Positions 54,228 through 64,000 of a stretch of DNA of 64,000 bases are shown one piece after another. Each line of letters starts with the position of its first letter. The stretch's first letter is position 1. The stretch is from Coprinellus micaceus (taxonomy: Eukaryota > Basidiomycota > Agaricomycetes > Agaricales > Psathyrellaceae): contig OX596344.1 of assembly GCA_951394405.1 (NCBI GenBank), positions 2,108,001 through 2,172,000 on the forward strand, read 5' to 3'. Position numbers and translations under genes: made by a program. The notes beneath the pieces were generated by a model. That model saw only the letters and a program-made list of their open reading frames with translations. It searched no databases and was not told where the DNA came from.

Positions 54228-54267
54228 GGGGCAGAATTAGAGGCCTGGGATTCTAACAACGCGCAGA
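54228..54267 (-). repeat. Junction motif, copy 7
   Basis: On the minus strand: CTGCGCGTTGTTAGAATCCC, then AGGCCTCTAATTCTGCCCCT and ATCTCC. It abuts the 5' end of the CWC24 pseudogene. Confidence 0.7.
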
Positions 54268-55044
54268 GGCTGAGGAGCCTTGCGCCGGATGATGGCCAGT
54301 ACCACGGGAAATCTACCTATCGTACACATATCAAAAAGACGACTGAAACTCCCAAGGCCGTACATGTGGGTTCCCAGAGGAGCGCCAATACAATCGGGAC
54401 GGTGGCGGTCGTTGACTATCGACCTGATGTGCGCAAGCTGGTGATGATTCCTAGTATCCCGGTGCTCCTATCTTCGTTTCTAACGCATCTATTTAGAACT
54501 GGCTATTGCGGATTTGGAAATACCTGCAAATTCCTCCACGATCGCGGAACTTGGGAGTGTTCTCTCCTTCCTAGCCATATGCTGTTATACCCTGAACGTG
54601 AGATGTTTCTCCACTTGCTTTGGTTAGATCTTGCCGGTTGGCATTTGGATAAGCTCGCAGAAAGTCAAAGCAATTGAGTTAATGACGACGACGAGTTAGG
54701 ATCCGAGTCAAGTGGCGAGGAGGACGTCTCGTTTCCCTGGCTCATTTGTCGCAAGCCCTACATAGACCCCGGTGGCGACCCGGTGCGGTCATTATTGTCC
54801 TTCGGCTTGCGCTATCAAGCGTTTCGCGAAGACCCCGAAATGGCTCGCATGTGGAGCTCCGACCGGGGGCATCTTCAATCGCGCCGACAAGATCGTAGAG
54901 GGAATGATCGAGAAAAGGCAGGAGAAGGAAGACCGGGAAGCAGAAGGGAGTGAAGGGGACTCCAGTCACATTCGAATCGAAGGTCTAAACGAAAACCGCA
55001 ACGAGAACGGTCAGGAGCTCCTCGGTGGAACTATTTCCGCATAG
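54268..55044 (+). pseudogene. CWC24/RNF113-like splicing factor, decayed
   Basis: The peptide order is that of Cwc24 (RNF113A), a spliceosomal protein with a CCCH and a RING finger: RLRSLAPDDGQYHGKSTYRT, AVVDYRPDV-R-K, then after an intron TGYCGFGNTCKFLHDRG, after another intron DLAGWHLDKLAE, then WLICRKPYIDPG and, in another frame, RCGHYCPSACAIKRFAKTP, LACGAPTGGIFNRADKIVE. Lesions: the first Cys of the CCCH finger is Arg; the first RING Cys is Trp; a stop follows LDKLAESQSN; and a frameshift lies inside the RING near 54,765-54,780. The introns show it is not a retrocopy. The 5' end is cut off at junction motif copy 7. The functional gene must lie elsewhere. Confidence 0.8.
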
Positions 55045-56178
55045 ATTCTAAGTATGTCCAAATTTCGTCTCCTACACCAGGTCTATACCACCCAAAACAA
55101 CGGGTCGATTGACATGTTATTTGGCTCCCAGCATCAGGCCCACGTTTGGCAGCTTCACCTGTGGCGTTTTGGAAGTTGTCATGCTCAAAACAATGATATT
55201 GGGGCACGTCACAATGGTGGCCAGAGATACTAGGCAGTGCTTGATGGACTTGGGATCTTGCACACCCTCACATGCGAGAACGCTGAGGCTGACAGATTCA
55301 AATTGTCTTCGACGGAGCAGATGACCATCCAAGTCTTCACGTGCCGTCATCCTCAATGTCTTTTTCCCCGTGGCTATCAGTTGGGACTCTCCTCGAAATC
55401 ACTGTGAGCTGAATTGAGATTAGTGCACTGGGGGCAATACAATGCAGGGTCGTAAACTCATTCGGGGCGAGGTCATACGATCATCGTCCATTTGGGCTTT
55501 CTCTCGTGTTATGTCTTGAGACGAATGGCTTCCCTTCGGTTTAATCGCAAGAGACTCAAACGTTAAACCGAACCCCAGATGAACGAACCCAAATCTCGAA
55601 GAAATCAGACTCGTCTATCAAGCTTTCCGCACCGCTCGGAGTCAATCGACAAATGGCAAGAGGAATGGGAAGGTCGAAATTCTCGCCGCTCGGCGAATTT
55701 AAAACTTTAATATCGTCGTCGCGTATTCCGCTCGGACACCAGATGGATTGGGCATGTATGAAAGCAAGGTGGATAACAGGCCGCAAGCCCTGCACGCACA
55801 TATCCATGCGCTGAGGTGACCTCAACGGACATCTAGGGCAACCTCCTCTAGGTAGATCCAGGCGCGGCTGCAGACAAGGCATTGCACAAGATACCTAGAG
55901 GGCATTACTCTTGAGACGGGAGCACGAGCCGTTGTTGAAGGAAGATTACCAGCTCTGTGGTCGCAGCCACGGACGGATATCCAGTGACAAGGGAGAGTTC
56001 AGCAGGCACGACCCTTCTCCCGCTCCGATTTTTGGACCGTGCAGACGTCTTTTTTTTCTTCTTCTGGGCGGGTGCCTTGAAACGCCGCGTCGGGAGCCAA
56101 TGTGACGAAGCACGACAGTAGGAACGCGGTCCCGTATTCGGTGAAGGCTGCCTTTAGTCTCCCGATGCAGAATGTTAC
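55045..56178. other. Region without a supported gene
   Basis: Short minus-strand frames (55,117-55,356 and 55,556-55,882) have no recognisable family. A weak match (CAGGCCGCAAGCCCTG against CAGGCCTTGCGGGCA-type sequence at 51.67 kb) hints at an old repeat. Nothing else is seen. Confidence 0.4.
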
Positions 56179-56770
56179 TTACTTCTTATCACTCGTACTT
56201 AACCCTTCAGGATAGCATCGCTCGTCCTTCTCGCAATAGCGGCACCGGTTGAGTGAGGCAAGGTGCTCAGGCTCGTGGCGGCGCTTCCTATCATGCGGCC
56301 TCGAGAAAGCCTTGCCGCACTCCTCACAGGGGAACCTCTCGCCCGTTGGCTAAGTGGCAGACCCAGTCGATCCCACGGTTTCCTGACCTCCGAGGGGTGT
56401 GAGGTGGAAAGACGCCCTGGACGATGGGACCCCAATGCGTCAAGTGGGGAGAGGGGTATGGCAGGGCGGTAGCGTAGCGCTCCGTCGATGACCGTGGAAT
56501 TACTGAGCTGTACCCGTTGTAGCTATGCGCCATGTCCGAAGGGGTAGGGATAAATTTGGTCCTAGAGGAGCTGCGATAGTCTGTGTCGTACTGGGGCAAC
56601 GTCGGGGGGCTAGGGGTAGGACTGGATGAGGGTGACCTGATTGGTCCTCGCGACTGTGGTAGCGGATGTGGGATGTGCCGTGGTGTCGAGAATGAAACAA
56701 TGGTGACACGCTGCGGTAGGGTGCTGGTGGAGTTGCGTTCAGCGAAAGCATATTGCCAACCTACAATCGT
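56179..56770 (-). pseudogene. C2H2 zinc-finger protein, 5'-truncated
   Basis: The last exon (about 56,353 to 56,179) encodes PTGERFPCEECGKAFSRPHD then RKRRHEPEHLASLNRCRYCE, a classical finger (C-x2-C, F, H-x3-H-type ending) with a TGER-like linker and an extra C-x2-C, ending SDKK. It joins through a short intron (GTCAGG...CCACTTAG) to a Ser/Pro-rich exon with LPQYDTDYRSSSRTKFIPTP and HLTHWGPIVQGVFPP. The frame stays open to about 56,765, but no start precedes R block 7. The gene may thus have lost its 5' end to the rearrangement. A transcription-factor role is suggested by family. Confidence 0.6.
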
Positions 56771-56809
56771 TCACAGAACCCAGCGTATTAGATGTCGTAT
56801 AATATGCAC

Positions 56810-57472
56810 TGCTGCTATCGTAGTGCGAGGGATAGCCTGGCGTGGAGAGAGTACAGTCCACCCCATGGTGCGAAGAATAAGACGGCGAGCACAGGCTGGT
56901 TGGATCCTCGGATCCGTAAGAAAGAGGCCGTTGAGTATGTGTAAAAGAGAAGATCGTAGGATAGGGAGGGAGGGAGGGAGGGAAGAAGCTGAGGTGGCGG
57001 AGTGCGAGGGCGCTTGTGAATAGGCGCTTTGGGTATCATCGTCCTGACGTTGGGTATGCTTCGAAACGGTGCCGGTGGCTTTGGGGCGTCATCGCATGGG
57101 TCCGCGCGGTAAGCGTTGTCCGCTAATACGACGCCCTAGATCAAGTCTGCAGACATCGACAGCGTTGGGTCGACGTCTTGAGCGACATTCGGTGGTGCGA
57201 ATGGGAGTGCTGAAGAGGTTCGCAGAGACGGCGACCTGTGAGACGGTGGAAGTGAGCTGAAATGCCGAGCCGAGGCCAGAGTCCGAAGGCGTTGTGAGTC
57301 GTCTCTGTCGAGAGCGTTGAGGTTGTAGTCGGGGCATGGTGCGCGTCTGAAGCGAGGCCTGCGTGCGATGGCACTTTGGCCGTTCCACTTGGCGTTCGTT
57401 CTTCGTCGGATCGAGTGTCGAGTAGTCGAGGGTGAACGTGTTGAAGGGGGAAAGGGGCTGAGGGAGGCCTAG
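56810..57472 (-). repeat. R block 7 (inverted)
   Basis: Inverted relative to R blocks 1-3. It shares GACGAAGAACGAACGCC and the 'GTCGACGTCTTGAGCG' stretch with R block 6, and starts with a (GGGA)n run near 56,966-56,983. Its outer end joins junction motif copy 8 in the same way as R block 2 joins copy 2. Confidence 0.6.
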
Positions 57473-57502
57473 GGCTTGGGATCCAAACAACGCGCAAACA
57501 CT
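57473..57502 (-). repeat. Junction motif, copy 8
   Basis: On the minus strand: GTTTGCGCGTTGTTTGGATC, then CCAAGCCCTAGG. The bases outside it (ATCCGAGT) match those outside copy 3. Confidence 0.75.
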
Positions 57503-57619
57503 CGGATCACTGGGTTTCCGCTAGAGGACTCGAGTTAACTTTCTCTCCTACCGCCACCGCCTAGGCCTCTCACCAAGGACTCACCCACACCATGATACCA
57601 GGAGCGTAGGTAGGAGAAG

Positions 57620-59520
57620 TTGGGGCGAGTCTACGAGGTGTTGGTTTTCAGCAAGGATGGGATCGAGCTTGGCGATACTCCGAGGGCCTACGAGAGGGTA
57701 AGTCCCCCCGTTCCAAGTATCCAGTTTAGGAACCAAACTAAACTCGCAATCATCGTAGAATCCCTTCTCCGGTATCTGAAGCACTCAACGAGGAGCGTCT
57801 CCTCTGATATACGAACCATTCCTTCCCCCTCTCCTCCTCCCGAAGATTCGGTGCGCACACTCCCTGGAACCTCAACTGGCCACCGAAGTCCAAACCCTCA
57901 GCGGCGAAGACGAGCTCAATACCGAGCTAGACCTCCGCTGGAGGCTAGGGGACGGAATCCTCTCACTCACAGCAGGGGTAAGGTAGACGGCGACATTCAA
58001 CCTACCGACGCCCGTTCGAGCAGCCTCGTACTTCAGTTCCGCCAGTCGATGGGTGATACCCACCCCAACCTCGCACACTTCCCCTCAGTTCTCGCTCGTC
58101 CACCCCCACACCCGCAAACACACCCTCAACGCCTCCAACGCCCTCCTCGGTCTCTCCAACAAACGCGAGCCCACCAACTCGGGAAGGAAGGCCTCGATCG
58201 GAACCACTGGTATCACAAGTAGCTCATGGCAGTCCCCCTTGCCGATTCAGTTAGTTCAGCAGGCCGAACGGTATACTTCACTTTCACCCCTCGCGGCGCA
58301 GGTGGAGGAGCGTCCAAAACTCCAACGTTCAACCCAACCACCCGAATAATCAGTCGAAAGTCCCTTTGGACCGATAGGGTGTCCGGAACGGTTGGGCTGT
58401 CGCGGATAGTCTGGAGAGCGCGAGGGTCGAAGGGGAATCTTGGGGGAATCGGAAGTACGTGTGACGAAGGCGGCGACGTGGGGTAGAGGGGGGATCAGGC
58501 AGATTCGGATTTGGCCAAGGGCCGCACCCGGTGCCTTGTCCTCTCACTGCCCCCCTCCAGGGTGTTCGTCTCGGCGGGCTTGGGTATCGCAATCGGAACC
58601 CCCACGAGCGAAACCTACATACCTGCACCCGGAAACGACTCGGGCTCTATCCAGTAAAGGGTCTATGTCCTCGACACGGGACGACATGCGACGAAGACAC
58701 CCCGAGACCGCTGGGCGGAAGGTCTTAACGTTTCACCTGCGCATGGAGGATACGACACCGGAGAACATACCGGAGCGGGATAAAGGTCGCACATCAGAAG
58801 ACGGTGTTTGATGGGGACGGGCTCGCAGAGGGTACCTTGGTGCTGGAGATCGATGTGTGCCTGGATGTACTCGGAAGGCAGGGACGAATTTGGTTGAAGG
58901 TTCGGTTCCTGGGAGGAGGGAACGAGTTAACGAGGGGACCTTTCTGCGCTATTCGTCAGTCGAAAGGATTGAATGCGTTCGCAGACGAGTTTCGAAGGAA
59001 GGCGTAATATAAGACGGCGATTCCATTCCGCCCACGCTTCCAGCACCGTCGCGCCGGTAATCGAGTTAGAATGGCCCTTCCATATCGCAAGAGACATCTC
59101 GAATTCGGAACAGCTTCAGCTCTCCCCAGTAGACACCAGCCGACGTGATAAATCCCTCAAGGCGGTCGAGTGGAAGGTCCTTGAGGGGCGCACGGAGGGT
59201 AAAGGGGATTGCTGGAGATCGACATGCTCCCTAGATAGACGGCGGAGATGCAGTTTCAAGGTTCGGTTCGGGTCCCGAATGCAGGAAATGAGTTCCCATA
59301 GGCAAGAGACCTCCCGTCGTGGTTTGCGGGCGAAGAAAGGAAGGGAGATTTGAGGGTTATCTAGGAAGTGATGAGGTGTTCCCAGTTGTGACCTGCCGGG
59401 ACCTAGCTGGAACTTGCCAGATGGCAGAGGGTCTGCGCCTGAGGGTGGGTTTGACACGAATCAGGGGCTCAGGGGACAGATGTACGGGAAGGAATATACG
59501 GTATCGTATATGACACGAAT
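57620..59520 (+). pseudogene. Gene X copy (plus strand), best preserved but still broken
   Basis: The first exon-like segment encodes MGRVYEVLVFSKDGIELGDT then a GTAAGTCCCCC donor, as in the copy at 21.5 kb. Further pieces follow: GEDELNTELDLRWRLGDGIL, LADSVSSAGRTVYFTFTPRG, then DGDGLAEGTLVLEIDVCLDV with RIWLKVRF and GNEL. A second related segment (SLKAVEWKVLEGRTEG, FKVRFGSR) appears at 59,150-59,290, so a domain of the pattern EGTLVLEID...KVRFG-GNE may be repeated. Stops separate the pieces. Family not recognised. Confidence 0.4.
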
Positions 59521-60339
59521 GGTGATTGGCATCCGTACGCACTTTAAGGACATCGCATATCATTTCTTTTCCCCCTTGCTCCACGCCCCGTAGGCGCCCA
59601 GTTGGCAGCACGATCAGGTTAGGGTACCACTCGGCAAATTCCGTTCCATGCGCAGGCTCATGCTAACTGTGCTTGTCCCGGACCTCCACTCCCCACCCCT
59701 TGACACCTCCCTCCCGAGGGATTCAGATGTATCGTGGCTCAGCTACTTACAGGAAGAATCAATGCCTCTTGGCAACTGGTTGGCCCCAACGCGGTGTACA
59801 GGTCGCCCTTGGTGTGTCTAGGTGAACGTGTCACGATTTCCTCTCGTATGTCCGCCTCCCATCGGTCACCCTCCTAGCCTCCCATACGTACGCCTCCCGT
59901 CAACCACTCCTACACATATATATACCGGACTCCCTGTAGCTACAGCTCCAGATTCGTCCTCTCTGTCCTTTGTCCTTTCTCTTCTCTTCTTCCACCGCCT
60001 CTCATATCATTATTCGCCGCGTTTCACCTTTCAGTGCCTCGCCCAGTGCTTAGACCCTGACAGAATGTGGACTTCTTAGCAGCCTCACCCTTCAACGTTT
60101 CAACCTCCAACACGACAACTCTGACACCGATATGAAGGAGACTGGTGGCTGGGTGAAAATAGATGGCGCGGGACGATATGAGGTTCGAAAAGGACCTTAT
60201 TCCGTCTCGATGTGAAATCGGCGATACGCGGCAGTCGGCGCCCTTGCCTCTTGCTTCTTGCTTCTTCTCATCGTACTCGACTTCGCGGAATACCCTTGTT
60301 CACAGAACCTCGCAAAACCCTTTAAAGCCTATCGCGTCC
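59521..60339 (+). promoter_or_regulatory. NLR upstream region with TATA box
   Basis: TATATATA at 59,926-59,933 lies about 400 bp before the likely ATG at 60,340. An upstream ATG at 60,163 is in frame, but the better start is 60,340 (CGTCCATGG context, typical MDSQPRRS beginning). No other gene seen. Confidence 0.45.
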
Positions 60340-63300
60340 ATGGACTCCCAACCCAGGCGTTCCTTTCGGCAATGGGCCAGAGGGGTGCGGGAAGCTGTCA
60401 AGAACGGCGTCAAGAAGCTAATTCGCTCACCCCTGATACCATATGCCTCAACTGCTGGCCCCCAGCCTTGTCGAGGGAACCACGGACCCGACGGGCCTGG
60501 CGATCCTTGTGAGCCCTTCAAATCGGCAACCGATACGGATAATCTTCAGGTGCCCTCCGGAGGACCTTCCTCGACGACCAGCCAGAGCGCCACACTACAG
60601 ATCCAAGGCGCTAATTATAACCCCCTGCTTGAGGAACTCTCCAGGGCACCTCCCCAGTTCGGCCACTCTCATCTGGTGGCGGCCCATATCTCGACCCCAC
60701 CAGCATCATCCAGCGTCAAAGAAGTTATGAAGGTCTCGTGGAACTTTACCCAGACCCTTTTGAAACGGTTGCCGCAAATCGTCGATGAAAACCCAGTGAA
60801 GATGGCATTGGGTCTGGCGAAGGTGATCGTTGAGGTCAAAAACGTAGGTGGTACCGGCATCCTGCACATTTAGCCCTAACTCAACCAACTCCTCACAGGC
60901 AGTAAAGGAGAATATGGACGCGGTAGAAAAGCGTATCGCCTCCACAGGAGCGCAGTTGGAAATCATGGGGGACACGCGAATTGGGTGTTGGGGACCTAAG
61001 GACCCGGAAAGGCAGTGGCTGGAGAGATTCAAGGGGTGTGTTAAACCTCAGCTCCCAGGGAACGGAACTGACACACACGTCCTGTGCAGGACCCTGGTCG
61101 AAGAACTGACGAAGCTACGGCGGTTGAGCGAAGAGTGGTTACTCAGGAAAATCGCCGATCACGAAGACGAGAAATCTCAAATCGCGGACATTCTCGAACG
61201 GGTCAACGAGGCTAGGATGCAGTTCGAGGTAAGTACCACCATATGTGGACACGTACACCCGGCTGGACTATACCCCCGTCTAGCTGTATACCAACATCAG
61301 AGTGCTCAACGCGGTGAATACTATGGAGCGAACGGCCATGGTATGTCTCATAACCTCATACACACACCGTGACGCTGATTCGCCCAAAGCGGACGTTTGC
61401 TAACGAACTAAAACCATCCCATATGGCCGACCACAAGTACTACCTGGAGGGGAGCCAGCGTGAAGTGCTGCGGCGTGAGGTCTGTACCCCTGGAACCCGA
61501 GTTCGCATCCTTGGAGACGCGGTAACCTGGGCCAACAACACATCCCCAGACAGCGAAGATATCTTCTGGCTGTTCGGCCCAGTGGGTTCAGGGAAGACAA
61601 CGATCGCATACACCATCGCCCGGCGTTTTGAAGCCACGTTCGACGCCGACGACACTATCACCTTGGGCGGAAACTTTCTCTGTTCACGGCAGTTCGAGGA
61701 AACAAGGTTCAAATCTTGCATCATCCGCACCCTCGCCTATCAACTCGCTCGGAGATGCAAAGGATTTGCCGATGCTTTGAACCGAATGGATAGCTTTGAT
61801 TCTATCCACCAAAACGTCAGCACCCAGCTCCGTGAGCTGCTCATCACACCGTGGCAGCAGCACCTATCGGCGTGTGTTGACGACTCTTCGAGTCCGGGCC
61901 GGTTCTTGTTTCTCATCGACGCCATCGACGAGATCGAGCAACAAGGTGGTTCTGAATTCCTCCGTGACCTACTCACAGTGATCCACGACCATCACCTCCC
62001 CGGCCTCAAGTTCTTTGTGACCAGCCGCTCAGACCCAGATATCATCTCTCGCGTTCATACTTTCGATAGGAAGCAGCTCGTGCGGCTTCAAGATGTTGAA
62101 AAGGAGCAGGTCGAGAAGGATGTCAGGACGTACCTCGAGGCGATGCTTCCTTACTTCAGGGGCCGTGAAGAGATGAACCTCATCCAGGACCTTGTGGGCG
62201 GGTTGTTCGTTGTTGCCGCTACCATTGTGAGGCACTTAACTTGGAAGCGGACCAACGTCCTAGAGCAGAAAGTTCTTCTTCAGAAGATTTTTGCCCGAGA
62301 AGCGCAACCCGCACTACATACCCGCTCCACTCACCTCCTCGACGTCCTTTACACGCAGATTCTCTCTGAGGCATTCAGCCAGCTCCCCGAAGAATTCTTC
62401 GTTGACAAGCTTAGTATCCTTCACACTTTCCTTTGCACCACAGAGCGTACTCCAGCATCTGTTGTTGCCAAGTTGCTTGAAGATTCTGATGGCCCCGCCG
62501 ATCCCTCCCCAGTCCTATCCTGTCTCCACGCCGTCATCTATGTCAACGAACACGGCAATGTCCTATCTTACCACAAGTCCTTCACCGATTTTATGTTTGA
62601 TGCCAACCGTTCCGGCAAATTCGCATGCGACCAGCCCTCTCAGCACCGACTCCTCACCCAGCACTGCTTCCGAATCATGGCAGGCCTCCGGTTCAACATT
62701 GCCAACATCCCATCGTCCTTCGTCTTCGACTCCGACAACCCTGACTTGCAGGACGAAATATGCCGAAACATCTCCCCAGAGCTCAGCTACTCGTGTCGAG
62801 CCTGGAGCCGCCACCTCTCCCTGACCCAGCCTTTCCCTCCCTTCCTCGCCCCTTTGTCCGATTTCCTTCAACTTCGGGTTTTATTCCGGATCGAAGCCAT
62901 GAATCTGCTCGGAACCGCGACACAGTGTGATCCGGATCTTCGCAGGGCAAGTGAGTGGGTCGAGAAGGTGAGAGGTGTGACCTTAATGTACTGAATATCC
63001 CTGACTTTGAACCCACCAAGAACCCACAGCACGAGGAGAATCCTGTGCTCCCCCAGCAGCTCAGGGACACCGGTTCCTTTGCCCTATATTTTGCTGCTAG
63101 TCCGGCATCACAGTCCACCCCTCACCTATACATCTCCTCACTCGCAACTTGGCCCCGTGAAACTGGCCTTGCCCCGACCTGGAGGAACCGTTTCCACGTA
63201 ATCCCTGACTTTCGAAGCCGTCGTTTGCAGCACAGCGTTCCATTGATGACCGTCAACGTAGGAAGTCGAGTACTGGGGGTTACTGTATCTGCAGACGGAC

Positions 63301-64000
63301 AGTATATTGCCGCTGGCTGTTCGGACGCCCGGGTTAGGCTTTGGGATGCACAGAACGGGAAGCAGGTCGGGATCCTAAAGGGACATTCAGGCTGGGTTCG
63401 TTCGGTCGCACTTTCCAGTGACGGAAGTCGAATTGTGTCTGGGTCCGATGACAAGTCGATCCGTCTTTGGAACATAACGACTGGCGAGGAGGAAAGGCTG
63501 TTCGAGGGCCACACCAGCGACATATACTCAGTCGCATTCTCGAACGATGACAGGCGCATCGTCTCGGGGAGCGCCGACTATTCAGTACGGGTATGGGACA
63601 CAATCACGGGTCAGGAGGGGGTGATACTGCAGGGCCACGTTGGGCCTGTTTACTCAGCTGCATTCTCACCTGACGGTGCTCTGATTGTATCTGGCTCTGA
63701 CGACAAATCTGTCCGACTTTGGGATGCTGGGCTGGGGAGACAGCTGACGTTGCTGGCGGGTCATACAGCAGCAATTAGCTCAGCTATGTTCTCAAGTGAT
63801 GGGGCTTGGATTGTGTCAGGTTCAGCAGACCGATCTGTTCGGATATGGGATGCGGCGACTGGCAATGGGCTGAGGGTGATGCAGGGCCACACCAGTGGAG
63901 TGTGGTCCGTTGTGTGCTCAAGCGATGGCAGGCAAGTAGTCTCTGCCTCCGGTGATGCCACCGTGCGCTTGTGGGATGCCACAACTGGCGAGGGGCTGAA
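60340..64000 (+). CDS. NACHT-WD40 NLR (HET-E-like STAND protein), runs off the window
   Basis: Exons 60340-60843, 60899-61228, 61284-61340, 61390-62967 and 63021 (or 63030) onward join in phase; about 1,150 residues are in the window. A basic start (MDSQPRRSFRQWARGVREAV) and disordered linker precede a helical domain (MALGLAKVIVEVKN, AVKENMDAVEKRIASTGAQL, DTHVLCRTLVEELTKLRRLS). Then comes the NACHT NTPase: P-loop GPVGSGKTT near residue 360, Walker B FLFLIDAIDEIE near 470, sensor LKFFVTSRSDPD. At least five WD repeats start near 63,250, ending in units such as VSGSDDKSVRLWDA and VSGSADRSVRIWDA. By family knowledge these are intracellular receptors of non-self or allorecognition whose WD repeats diversify rapidly. 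The frame is intact. The acceptor of the last intron is ambiguous between 63,020 and 63,029. Confidence 0.9.

Noticed and set aside
8679..57502. R blocks as complete LTR retrotransposons
   Set aside because: No reverse transcriptase, integrase or gag sequence anywhere between blocks, and no matching pair of direct terminal repeats; solo-LTR-like or Helitron-like origin remains open.
1..64000. CRISPR array or bacterial-type operon
   Set aside because: Repeats seen are transposon ends, MITEs and segmental duplications; genes have spliceosomal introns and mixed strands.

Overview
The window looks like an Agaricomycete (mushroom-forming basidiomycete) nuclear contig. The evidence is: introns of about 50-60 bp with GT-AG ends, a basidiomycete-type sesquiterpene synthase fold, a Plavaka-type DNA transposon, a Dpb4/POLE3 histone-fold gene, a CWC24 pseudogene, and at the right edge a NACHT-WD40 (NLR/HET-E-like) gene. 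No rRNA, CRISPR or bacterial-type operon is present. Little of the sequence is ordinary single-copy housekeeping DNA; most of it is duplicated, inverted or inserted.

Layout. 0.07-1.5 kb: a terpene-synthase-like gene with an intact frame but lost catalytic motifs. About 0.7-6.25 kb: left arm of a large inverted duplication whose partner is about 40.65-45.3 kb. Each arm carries a multi-exon acidic-tailed protein ('gene Z'), remnants of an unrecognised gene ('gene X') and a small basic protein ('gene Y'). Z and Y read cleanly in the right arm but carry frame-disrupting lesions in the left; the terpene synthase is the reverse. 6.8-8.6 kb: DPB4/POLE3 with a 7-nt microexon. 8.7-26.5 kb: three head-to-tail units, each a long non-coding repeat block ('R') followed by a minus-strand member of a novel gene family ('NYY family', copies A, B, C). 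26.5-37.3 kb: a nested insertion, with a 10.1-kb Plavaka element (transposase plus a second unnamed gene) inside a TA-flanked Tc1/mariner-like element, which itself sits exactly on a splice donor of NYY copy C. 37.9-39.5 kb: an R block abutting a cysteine-rich zinc protein gene. 45.3-57.5 kb: three more R blocks in inverted orientation, NYY copies D and E on the plus strand, MITEs, a decayed CWC24 and a truncated C2H2 zinc-finger gene. 57.6-59.6 kb: another gene X copy. 60.3-64 kb: the NLR, running off the window.

The most interesting candidate system is the NYY family. There are five paralogues in 41 kb, in mirrored units, with one shared core (a short beta-prone 'TI-x-N-YY' motif and then a coiled coil) and two interchangeable N-termini. 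One N-terminus resembles the basic start of the neighbouring NLR. I infer, without proof, that these are partners or detached N-terminal derivatives of the NLR. A recurring junction sequence of about 30-40 bp marks the edges of the R blocks: four plus-oriented copies in the left half and four minus-oriented copies in the right half. It suggests how the mirrored structure grew.
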